Positions 50,757 through 62,152 of a DNA stretch of 64,000 bases are shown piece by piece (within the stretch, counting starts at the first letter, position 1; every line of letters starts with the position of its first letter). A program made the position numbers and the translations under genes. The stretch is taken from positions 160,189 to 224,188 of the forward strand of contig JAWPHD010003247.1 of NCBI GenBank assembly GCA_037043455.1, read 5' to 3'. This DNA is from Cyrtodaria siliqua. Taxonomy: Eukaryota; Mollusca; Bivalvia; Adapedonta; Hiatellidae. The notes under the pieces were generated by a model. The model did not search any database, was not told where the DNA came from, and was given only the letters and a program-made list of their open reading frames with translations.

Positions 50757-51066
50757 TGTATTCAATGTTCGGTACTTCAATCTGAATAATTGCTTACACG
50801 TATAACTTCTCAAACCTTTAACAAAGTTGTGATTTACTGATACTCTGCTTCTCTATGCCTCTGACATACACTGGATTGCATATAATGAATAAATACGTTT
50901 AAATGATTTGTGACAAGCAGTGCATCGTTTGATCAAGTTATGTGTGACCTATTGTGTTGCTTTTAAAAACTGGAATAACTTGACATTAAGTACATATTAT
51001 TTGACATTAAGTGATTAGTTCTTGATATATATATATACATAGCTTAACTTTCAACCAAGCTTCAAT

Positions 51067-54000
51067 ATGGTTTACACACCAAATAAGTCTGGCACTTCTA
51101 GTGTTGAAAATAAGTATCAGAAAACGAAGGAGAAATACACTTCCAGACGCTGTACACTTACCCATGACATGAAGGCTTTGTCAGTCTGTAAGTACTGTTT
51201 TCCTATATGGTTTATTTTTATTTAATATGCCAACAATGTGTGGTTATATGTTTTGATGGATATTAATAGCAACTGATTATTCTTGTTAAATTATTTAATT
51301 GTTTCAAGGGAAAAGGTTAACTTGTGTTCTAAAAAATATCTATTTAAATAATGTGATGTGCATTGCTTTTGTTTTAGCCAATGACATGTCGGCATCAGAT
51401 CTCCATCGTGATCAGATGGAAGCTCAGAAGAACGTGAACCGATTACGGAATTGTATGCCGGAGAAGTTGACAACGTTCTGCAAGAAGCAGCTGTCCTTTC
51501 TCATGGAACTTGACGGTACACAACTTGAGGAGATGTTCAAGCTCGAGCAGAACGCTGACGTCAAGAGGAAGAAAAAGAACAGTACACCGTTCTCTACAAA
51601 GAAAAAAGGTATGTTGACTCTCAGTATTTACTGTTAAGGGGTAGTGGAGGATTGGACATGAGTGCCTGTTTAATATTGAATTTATTAAGCGAGTTGGATA
51701 TATCAGTGAACATTATTATTTCACGAGATATACTCATACGATGGGAGGCCGTGCCGAGCATCATATCAGTTTTATCTAACGTGTTTAATAAATTCAATAT
51801 TAAACCCCAAAACAGCCTCATAAGGAAACTTGTTTTATTGTAGCTCCCTTGCATATTTATTTCACTAGTGTAATATGATCAATATACCATGGCTTTATGT
51901 ACTCCCACGCCGCAGTTTATGTGATACAATTAGCGTATTATTTGTTTATCAGGTTTATATTCCATTTTCTGTTCAATGTAATATATATCTTTATCTATAT
52001 ATATTTCGAATTTGACCCCGTAATTCTTAATTGTGATACTGCACACTACTATTTTATAGTACTCGTATAAAAGACATGATGTCTTTTTATCCATACAATG
52101 ACTTAAATAATATAATTTAGTATAGTTTCAACATTTGTAAAACCTTTCAGAGAGACTGATCGCTTCGAGCGGGCAGCTGACGAAGGACATCGTGAATCAG
52201 CTGAACTTGCTGATCAACTTCCTACATCAGCCTGAAAGTAAGTCAGCATACTCTGAAAGTATTTTCTTGTTATGGTGGGGTTGGTTATTTCCAAATATCC
52301 TCTGTTTGTGTAAATCATGCATAACGCAACAAAATCAACACGTAACCTTAGAATGACTACATGGTGAAATGGCCTGTTGTTGGAACATTTGAACCCACAG
52401 AGAACACATTATCAGGATATATTTTATTAAATCAACGAACACATTATCTTATTACAGTTATTCTCATGTCTGTATGCTCGTGTATTTACAGATTTGAAGA
52501 CGGAGGGTTTGTTTCGTAAGACCGGCAACGTCACTCGACAGCGCCTCTTGAAGGAGTGTGTGCTTCAGGGTTCCAATCTTCATCTAAACGATTCCACCTT
52601 CTCTCCCCACGATGTCGCCACCGTCCTAAAGCAGTTCATTGGCGACTTACCCGAACCGCTACTTACAGAGAAACACTACGAGGCGCACTTACATATTGTT
52701 GGTAAGTCATTGGTTAGTTCATTTGATAGCAACACTGGATTTCAATCAATCAGTCGTTATTATATACTCCTAGAAGTAAACTCAGCACAAAGTACAGTGA
52801 TTGTTAACACGACGTTCACGTTTAATGAAATCTGCTCTACATAATGAAAAAAATAAATCAATATTTACTAAAACTATTAAAAAAGTAAATCAATATTTAC
52901 TAAAACTATTAAAAAGTTCAAGTTGATATAAAAGGACGACGACCCAATGATGATCTGTCGTTACGCTAGTTTGAAACGGAATATGCTGTTCAGTACAATA
53001 CATTTTGTTATGTGCATGTATGTTTTAAACATATTATAAAGTAATGACAAAATAAAAATTACAATTCCAGCATATTTGCAAATGATTATTAGCAATTGTC
53101 TAAATAGTTCAAAGCAAATTGTTTTCCAGAGAATTATTTTTAATAATATATTTACACCTAGTATGCTAGAATAACGAAGAAAATGTAAAACTCATTGTTT
53201 TATTTTATATGCAAACAGGTTTAAAAAGTCAAATTGATTCTATATTAATACATCGAGATGTTATTTTTGTACATACTTTAAAATTGCCGTATGCCCCTTT
53301 AAAGTGAAAATGACAGAAAATATGGTAAACATTTACCGGTGCAAATTACACCAAGATGACGCGTGTATCCCTTAAAAGTTTGCAAATAAGTGAACCTATG
53401 AAAGTACATTGCATTTTCAGCAATTATAATTTGCCGTTGTATTAATAGTGTGTAATATTTTTCATAGACATGGTCCGGACTGAGAGGGAAAGGTCGAAGG
53501 CTGAGGATAAGCAACTTAAGGCGCTCCAGATGATGACCATAATGTTGCCGAGAGAGAACGCCATACTTCTTGAGAGTCTGCTCGACCTATTGCATCGCGT
53601 CGCCGGTGTAACAGAGAACAAGATGTCTTCCAGCTCCCTCGGTGTCGTATTCGCTCCCAGTCTGCTATGTCCGAGAAAGGTAATTATAAGTTATTAACGA
53701 TTACCGGTTGAATAGAATTACAGAAAACTAAAAGCTTACATTTGTGTGTATCACACCATCACCGCAAAAAACAATGGTTTATCAGACACGTTTTTCTAAT
53801 GGTTTAAACGACAATACATTTTACCCTAAGCATTCGCCAACCGCCACTATTTAAATATTTTTTGTGTGTTTAGCTCACTCCTGAAGACATGCAGTGCGTT
53901 CAGCCGATCCTGAGCAAGGCCGTGACGACGCTTATTGACAACGCCCATTCCGTGTTCACGATCCCAAAGGAGCTCGGCGATGACGTGGCCAACTTCTGGC

Positions 54001-54753
54001 TGGAGATGGAAGACACCAACATCGCGCTGCTGGATGAAGAGCTGAGCAAGGAGAATCTCGATGATAAGGCCAACATTCAGAAAACTAAGGTAATTAAACA
54101 TTTAAAACTATAACATGAAAATTCATGCAAGACTTGCAAGGAAATATGTGTTCTTGAGAACTTGTAGATGGACTTCTATCAAGTATGTAAATCAAAACAT
54201 ACCCGAAGTTCTTCACAAAATGTATACAGTTTGCCTGAATAAGAAGTGTATTAAAAGAAAAAACTAACATTTCTCTGGGAAACATACAATTTCTAATTCG
54301 TCAAATCTTTATCACACCGAAAAGCTATCAATACAGATCGGACTTTTGATCAGTAAATATGTTTTATTATTTTTATTAATCTCACCTTAATTAATATCAT
54401 ATTTGTATTATTATTTGCAGAATCATAACAGTCCTGCCGTCCATGTTGTAGACTTAGGTGCTTCCCCGTGTAATGTCAGACCCAAGAAGCGTCTCAACGA
54501 CGTTAACATCCACGCGCAAGTCAGGGACATCATGATCCAGCACATCGAGAACCTCAACAACTCTACCCCATGTAAAGTCTTGTTCCCGTCCACCCCTGCA
54601 ACTCGACGCCCAGTTAACATTGTTTCACCGATCACCACGTGTGTAGTAAAGATGGGTGCTTCGTCTAAGAAGGCCATGATGACCCCTCGTTCACGACTGA
54701 CCATGCTCTTAACACAGTCACCTAGCAGATTGTTTAAGGAGAGTTGGTTGTAG
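51067..54753 (+). CDS. ARHGAP19-like: ARHGAP19-like Rho GTPase-activating protein, copy C (7 exons, 469 aa)
   Basis: Exons: 51067-51187, 51378-51608, 52151-52237, 52492-52701, 53468-53679, 53874-54089, 54421-54753 (stop). They have the same phases as copies A and B and total 1410 nt. Exon 4 differs from copy A at only four of 70 residues (SNLHLNDSTFSPHD, LKQFIGDLPEP). Exon 5 lacks three residues after MVR. Exon 7 is two residues longer (KRLNDVNIHAQ). The arginine finger in GLFRKTGN and the lysine are kept; the core helix again reads SSSLGVVFAPSLL. Strong exon conservation against diverged introns indicates purifying selection. It is transcribed away from copies A and B, so each copy would need its own promoter. 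Confidence 0.92.
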
Positions 54754-55193
54754 ATGGTGTTGTGTGATGTACAATAACTCCACGCCAGGTGTAAGACTTT
54801 TACATCTGTGTGAACATTTTGAAAGTGCTATAGTTTGACAAAGTGTGTATCGTATTAACCGTGTACGCTAATGGAGTAACACGTGACATGTTGCTGTTTT
54901 TATTTTACTAAATGTGCTTTGAGGCTCCCAGTGAGGACGACTTTTTCCACCTTAAATTCAAGGGAAGCCTTTCAATTGGTCATGTTCCCATTTTAGTTTT
55001 ATTCATGTTGTAACCTTAAAATACGATTTTTTCATCAATGTTACTCGTTTGGTTGAATTCCATTCAAACTTGATAGCTAGAGAAAGTTCTGTACAAAACC
55101 GAACAAATGGAAGGACAACCTAATGATGCAAATACCTGTTTCTCTTCTTCGGAATTTGTTTACAGAGATATGATTTGTTTGCAAATACTATTT

Positions 55194-55210
55194 GTCTCTG
55201 TCTCTGTCTG

Positions 55211-55258
<48 letters not shown>
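55194..55258. repeat. (CT)n microsatellite, copy C 3' flank
   Basis: Orthologous in position to the AG runs of copies A and B; a longer uninterrupted CT run here. An aataaa at about 55318 downstream could serve polyadenylation. Confidence 0.85.
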
Positions 55259-55261
<3 letters not shown>

Positions 55262-55713
55262 ATATAGATTGTGTTGATCAATCTGATGACGAAGGAAAAT
55301 TTACCCTTCTATTTGTATAAATAAAAGTTATTTGCTTTTTAATAGTGCTATTTCCGTCTTAGGAATACGTTTGGTTTGTAGTTATTGGTTGATTGTTAAG
55401 AATGAAAATATGCAAATAGTACATTAAACTATATTTAAAAAAAACTCTTATATTCTGTGTGCTTCATTATTTCATTACATGTTCTCGAACCGTGTATTGT
55501 ACGCACTATAAACAATGTGGATTTTATTCCAGAAAATATCGCTTCTATCAACTAGCGTAACCATCAAATAGCACCATCATCATCAGCATATTCAATCAGT
55601 ATTGTTACCATCATCAATTATTATCACCACATACGTAAATCATTATCATCACCATAAACACAGTGGTCATTGTCACCACCACCACCCCTACCATCACCAC
55701 AACGAATATAACC

Positions 55714-57196
55714 AGGGCTTTATATGAAGGGACTGGTCTCCCACTTTTAAACCCGAATAACTTGTCTTCCTGTTCCGCCATTTTGAAAATGTACTGCAAA
55801 TGCGAAGAATATAGAGAAAAATCAAGGTAAGAAAATCGGATAACATCTTTAATATTTATAGGTTAATCCTTAGTGAAATCTTAAACATAAACTGTTTCTC
55901 TTTAATTGTATGTAATTTTGTTTTTGAATCGATATCGATTTAGGTGTTAATTGACGGGAGTTTGTTTGCTAGTAACGGGTTCTTTTGTTTACATTACCGT
56001 GTAATGGCGTCTGAAATCGCTGAAGTGGCAAAGTGTTACACATCTATAGGTACCTTTACAAGCGATATACTACAATATGTTAACGATATTTTGATGAAAC
56101 AGGGTTTAAATTAAACATTGCGTTGATTCATATTTCTGTAAACAGTTAACTTGACTCTTTTTTAGTCCGATGAAAATACAAGTTTTTGTTAAAAACGTAC
56201 GAAACAAATATTGCAGGTGTGATATAATACACCTTTTCATGCACTTATATTAAATACTTTTTTTCTATTTATTTCTGGCAAATGAATGCTGGTGTAGTAA
56301 AGATAGATATAAATGAGGTTTTGATTGGTTGCATTGGTTTTATATGGGGAAAAAACGATCACCAATATTCTGTATTTTCATATTATTTTTTTTCATTTTC
56401 AGAAATACCATAATATATCCGGAGGAATCTGTAGTCTACCGTTAAAAGCAAAGTATATGTAGTTACATGTACTATATGTGCAGGGGTGAACATGGCGTAG
56501 ATTAATTCCGGATTGTTCAACTAATACCACCTGATGCAGGTGTAACATAGTGCACTTATATATACCTGAATATACTGAAAGGAAGAAAAAAACGCGACAC
56601 GGGATGACCAAACCAATAAACGCACGGTGATGTGCGAAAACACTTTAAGAAACGAAAAAATGCGATATATTTCAGTTCCTACTCGAGATTTTGCCTATTC
56701 ATTTCACCGTTATTTGGAATAAAATTACACCATTAAAAAAGGTTATTTATTTGGCTTTCTAACCATGCATCTTATTTAAATATGTATTAAACAATAAATG
56801 TTTGATGACCAAACCAATAAACACACGGTGATATGCGAAAACACTTTAAGAAACGAAAAAATGCGATATATTTCAGTTCCAACTCGAGATTTTGCCTATT
56901 TATTTAACAGTTATTTGGAATAAAATTACACCATTAGAAAGGTTATTTATTTGGCTTTCTGGTAATATAAAATATATAATAATTAAGTAAAACATGGATA
57001 CATCATGTCCGTTTGCAATGTAGATGGGTGGTACGTACATTGAGGCCTCTCGCATACCGCCACGATAAGCCACGATAAGCGTAGTAAAAAATCGATAAAT
57101 GTAGCGCATAATCAATAAACTTACCGTGACGACAAGTGTTTCAGTTGAAAACAGCTTTTGTACTGTCGTGTCATATCCCTGTCATATAAAGCCCTG
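55714..57196. mobile_element. Non-autonomous hAT-like DNA transposon, 1483 bp
   Basis: The ends agggctttatatga (55714) and tcatataaagccctg (to 57196) are terminal inverted repeats of the CAGGG type. An 8-bp duplication atataacc flanks it at 55706-55713 and 57197-57204. Both features fit hAT transposons. The paralogous empty site, ggtgatat on the plus strand, is at 16949-16956 (and about 29121 in copy B). The interior has no transposase. It carries a direct repeat of about 158 bp (56603-56761 and 56804-56961). Confidence 0.88.
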
Positions 57197-57300
57197 ATAT
57201 AACCAACATCATCATATCACTATAATCATCAACATCCAGTATTACCATCGTCCTCGCCATCTTGATTCCTCGCCATCTCGAAGTGTTATGCAAATAATAA

Positions 57301-60300
57301 AACAAGAGGCCCAAGAAGGTCTATGGATGCTCTACTGGTAACATGGCTCTTATAAGCTCAATGAAGCGAGTAACTGCAATTTACGTGTTTGTTTTAAGTT
57401 TTTGGCATTTTTAACTAAATCAAGGGCCATAACTAAATAATCTGGTAAAGTTTGGTAAAGATCAGATGAAAAATATAGCATTTTTAACTAAATCAAGAGC
57501 CAGAACTCCTCTGATACTGGTCAGCTCTGGCTGGTTTTCGAACTTGGTCAATAGAGATAAAAAAAAAATGAAAAAAATCAATCAATGAAAAAAAAATGAA
57601 AAAAAAAATTAATGAAACAATTATAATATAAAAAAAAGAAAGGCATCAAATCTGGTAAAGTTTGGTAAGATCAGATGCAAAATGAAAGGCCCTAACGTAC
57701 TATCGAAGCAAATTATAGCATTTTTAATGAAATCAAGGGCCATAACTCCGCTGTTACTTTACCGATCTGGCTGTTTTTCAAAATAGTCCGAGCTTTCATT
57801 GACATTAACAATCTGACAAAGTGTAATTAATGAAACAATTTCAAAAAATAAACAAGAGGTCAATGACCTTGAAGCTCTACTGATTGATTTTGATTTCAGG
57901 AAGTAGTCGCTACAAACTTGTTTTTTGAAAATATATTTTTAGCAGTGGCGGCCATCTTGAATTTCCGGTCGACCTGAAATTTTGCTAGGATCAATTATAC
58001 ATCAAGGGCAACATTCCTGTGAAGTTTCATGAAAATCCGTCAAGTAGTTTCAGAGAAGTCGCTACAAGTTTTCATTATATAACTATATGTAAACAAAGAT
58101 GGCCGCTGACAGCCATGTTTAACATTGAATCAAAATAATGTTCGACTCGGATAACCATCATGTCATGCTGATCATTTTAGAAAAAGTCCCATATCAATAT
58201 CTCTTATAGTTTTCAAGAAGTAGTCGCTACAAAAGTTATTTTTTAAAAATCTATTTTTAGCCATGGCGGCCATCTTGAATTTCCGGCCGACCGGAAATTT
58301 TGCTAGGATTAATTAGAGATCAAGAGCAACATTCCTGTGAAGTTTCATGAAAATCCATCAAGTAGTTTCAGAGGAGAAGTCGCTTCAAGTTTTCATTATA
58401 TAACTCTATGTAAACAAAGATGGCCAATGGCCACTGGAAGCCATGTTTAACGTCCAATCAAAATAATGTTTGACTCGAATAACTGTCATGTCATGCTGAT
58501 CATTTTAGAAAAAGTCCCATATCAATATCACTTATAGTTTACAAGAAGTAGTCAATACAAACTTGTATTTGAAAATCTATTTTTAGCCATGGCGGCCATC
58601 TTGAATTCCGGCCGACCGGAAATTTTGCTAGGATTAATTAGAGATCAAGAGCAACATTCGTGTGAAGTTTCATGAACATCCGTCAAGTAGTTTCAGAGGA
58701 GTAGTCGCTACAAGTTTTCATTATATAACTCTATGTAAACAAAAATGGCCGCTGCAGCCATGTTTAACGTCGAATCAAAACGATTTTCGACAAGGACCAA
58801 CATCATGTCATGCTGATCATTTTAGAAAAAGTCCCATATCAATATCTCTTATAGTTTTCAAGAAGTAGTCGCTACCAACTTATTTTTTTAAAATCTATTT
58901 TTAGCCGTGGCGACCATCTTGATTTACTAGCCGACCTGAAATTTTGCTAGGATCAATTAGACATCAAGAGCAACATTCCTGTGAAGTTTCATGAAAATCC
59001 GTCAAGTAGTTTCAGAGGAGTAGTCGCTACAAGTTTTCATTATATAACTCTATGTAAACAAAGATGGCCGCTGGCAGCCATGTTTAACATCGAATCAAAA
59101 TAATTTTCGACAAGGATCAACATCATGTCATGCTGATCATTTTAGAAAAAGTCCCACATCAATATCTCTTATAGTTTTCAACTTATTTTTTAAAAATCTA
59201 TTTTTAGCCGTGGCGGCCATCTTGAATTTCCGGCAGACCTGAAATTTTGCTAGGATCAATTAGACATCAAGAGCATAATTCCTGTGAAGTTTCATGAAAA
59301 TCTGTCAAGTAGTTTCAGAGGAGTAGCCGCTACAAATTTTTACCATACAAACTCTATGTAAACAAAGATAGCCACTGGCGCCCATGTTTAATGTCGAATC
59401 AAAATAATTTTCGACAAGGATCAATATCATGTCATGCTGATTATTTTAGAAAAAGTCCCATATCAATATCACTTACAGTTTTATAGAAGTAGTCGCTACA
59501 AACTTTTTTTTAAAATCTGTTTTTAGCCATGGCGGCCATCTTGACTTTCCGGCCGACCTAAAAAAAATCTGGGATCAATTAGACATCAAGAGAATCATTC
59601 CTGTGAAGTTTCATACAAATTCGTCAAGTAGTTTGAGAGGAGAAGTTGTTACAAATGTTTACTATATAAATCTATGTAAAAACAGATGGCTGCTAGTGGC
59701 TATGTTTAAAGTCGCATCAAAACAAATTTCGACAAGGATCAACATCATGTCATGCTGATCATTTTAGAAAACGTCCCATATCAATATCACTTACAGTTTT
59801 CAAGAAGGAGTCGCTAAAAAATTATTTATTTTAAATCTATTTTTAGCCGTGGCGGCCATCTTGAATTTCCGGCCGACCTGAAATTTTACTAGGATCAACT
59901 AGACATCAAGAGCAACATTCCTGTGAAGTTTCATGAACATCCGTCAAGTAGTTTCAGAGGAGTAGTCGCTACAAGTTTTTACTATATAACTCTATGTAAA
60001 CAAAGATGGCCACTGGCAGCCATGTTTAACGTCGAATCAAAATAATGTTTGCCTAGGTACAAAATCATGTCATGTTGATCATTTTAGAAAAAGTCCCATA
60101 TCAATATCACTTATAGTTTTAAAGAAATAGTCGCTACAAACTTATTTTTTTTTAATCTATTTTTAGCTGTGGCGGCCATCTTGAATTTCTGGCCGACCTG
60201 AAATTATGCTAGGATCAATAAGACATCAAGAGGAACATTCCTGTAAAGTTTCATGAAAATCCGCCAAGTAGTTTCAGAGGAGTAGTCGCTACAAGTTTTT

Positions 60301-61262
60301 ACTATATAACTATGTAAACAAAGATGGCCACTGGCAGCCATGTTTAACGTCGAATCAAAATGATTTTTGACAAGAACCAACATCATGTCATGCTGATAAT
60401 TTCAGAAAAAGTCCCATATCAATATCACTTATAGTTTTCAAGAAGTAGTCGCTACAAACTTGTATTTTAAAATTCTGTTTTTAGCTTTGGCGGCCATCTT
60501 GGATTTCACATTAACATGAATTTTTGCTAGGATCAACTAGACTTCATAGGCAACATTTCTGTAAAGTTTCATGAATATCCATCCAGTAGTTTCAGAAGAG
60601 TAGTCGCTACAAATAAAAGTTAACGGACAGACAGACTGACGGACAGACAGACGGACGGACGACGGACGCCGCACCACGGCATAAGCTCCGCTGATCTCTG
60701 ATCAGTTGAGCTAAAAACTAAAAAAAAAAAAAATTATACTATAAAAAAAAAGAAAGCCATCAAATCTGGTAAAGTTTGGTAAGATCGGATGAACAATGAA
60801 GCCCCTATCGTCTGAACGAAGCAAAATATAGCATTTTTAACTAAATCAAGGGCCATAACTCCGCTGTTACTGGTCCGATATGGCTGGTTTTCGAACTTTT
60901 CCGAGCTTTCATTGATAATAACAATCTGTTAAAGTTTGGTAAATATAGGATGAAAAATGAAGGCCCTATCGTCTTAACGAGGCAAAATATAGCAATATAG
61001 CATTTTTAATTAAATCAAGGGCCATAGCTGTTACTGGTCCCATCTGGCTGGTTTTAAAACTTGTCCGAGCTTTCATTGATATTAATAATGTGGTAAAGTT
61101 TGGTAAAGACCAGACGAAAAATGAAGGCCCTATCGTCGTAACGAGACAAAAGTTAACGACGGACGATGGACGACGTACGGACAACGGACGAACAACGGAC
61201 GGACGGACGACGGACAACTCGCCATCCCATAAGCTCTGCTGGCCCTTGGCCAGTAGAGCTAA
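57301..61262 (+). mobile_element. Tandem-repeat element E0 (Helentron/HINE- or pearl-like), host of a nested copy
   Basis: Starts acaagaggcccaagaagg then gctctactgg. It ends with a GGAC-rich run (61155-61218) and a hairpin, agctctgctggcc / ggccagtagagct (61232-61260), followed by A residues. The start gctctactgg is complementary to the end ccagtagagc. The body holds about five repeats around aatctggtaaagtttggtaa and aaatcaagggccataactcc. Copies A and B are uninterrupted at this point (16840-16862). Hairpin 3' end, short asymmetric inverted ends and a tandem-repeat body are described traits of Helentron-derived elements; the class is inferred. Confidence 0.6.
57848..60715 (+). mobile_element. 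Tandem-repeat element E1, eight units of about 318 bp, nested in E0
   Basis: Starts aagaggtcaatgaccttgaa then gctctactgattgat. The landmark tgtcatgctgatcatttta recurs at 58161, 58489, 58806, 59126, 59430, about 59748, 60067 and 60386. Each unit has two gtcgctacaa motifs about 160 bp apart, suggesting an older 160-bp period. It ends with a GGAC/GACA run (60622-60668) and the hairpin agctccgctgat / atcagttgagct (60684-60712). E0-type repeats flank it on both sides. Confidence 0.75.
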
Positions 61263-61864
61263 AAATCATTCTGATCAATACCACTGCAAGGCGCCATTCA
61301 TTCTTTTTGAGAAGGTCGCAAACAAATTGTCCTTTGAAAATATATTTTGAGCTGTGGCGGATTTTTAAATTTTCGTTCAACCTGATTTTTACTTCGGACT
61401 AACTAGACATCAAGACTAACATTCCTGCAAAGTTTCATGAAAGTCTATCAGGTAGTTTCAGAGGTGTAGTCGCCACAAGTTCTTTTTCTATATATCTGTA
61501 TGTAAGCAAAGATGACTGCTGGCAACCATGTTTGACATTGAATCAAAAGGCATTTTATTAGGACCAGTCTCATGTCATGCCAGTCATTTTGATAAAGGCT
61601 CCAAATCAATACCACTTATGTTGTTGTAAGAAATCGCCACCAAATTGTATTTTGACATCTATTTTAGCTGTAGTGGCCATCTTGAATTTCTGATATTTTC
61701 TTAAGATCAACTTGACATCAAAAGAGCATTCCTTTGAACTGTTTTAGTTTCATGCTAATGCATCAAGTAGTTTCAGAGAAGTAATCTGGAAGATGACCTG
61801 GCCCCGGTATAAGCTCTTCTGATCTTTGATCTCTGTCCCTTAATATTTAGCTAACGAGTTGAAT
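61263..61864 (+). mobile_element. Old diverged copy of the E1 family shared with copies A and B
   Basis: 61300-61800 is a diverged pair of E1-type monomers (tagtttcagaggtgtagtcg, tgctggcaaccatgtttgac). It ends near 61830 with a decayed ataagctcttctgatc hairpin. The corresponding monomer survives, shortened, at 16560-16830 and about 28730-29000. So the family was already in the ancestral block before the inverted duplication. Confidence 0.6.
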
Positions 61865-62152
61865 TGGGGTTTTACGGCACGCCAACATTGTACAAGGTGA
61901 AAACAGGAATGAACATTCCATGCTCACTTTCTAATTACATCTATATAAAAACATACAGTATGGGCAGTCTAGAACCTTCTCACCTTAAGAACTGCAGAGT
62001 TGCTGCAAATTTTCTTGTACTCCATTTGTGCTAGAGCCGCGATCATTGTAGCTCCAGCGAAAATGGAGTGTTTCCTTTAGAAAACGAGGCAAGCACGAAT
62101 GACACACTGCTCCTACTTCTTGTATGCATGTTTGGATGGAATATAAAACAAT

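Larger units (their letters stand above)
49440..62150 (+). repeat. Inverted paralogous block, RhoGAP copy C side
   Basis: Homologous in reverse to 24343-16238. The left end (atgttctcatgtgcgcaatgg) matches 24280-24343. The right end (gtatgcatgtttggatgg, then ataaaacaata) matches 16238-16270. It is expanded by the hAT-like element and the tandem-repeat elements. It is older than the A/B duplication, since the introns have clearly diverged. Confidence 0.85.

Noticed and set aside
61090..61402. Frames of 75-86 aa with TDDGRRTDNGR-type repeats
   Set aside because: They are translations of the GGAC-rich run of element E0.
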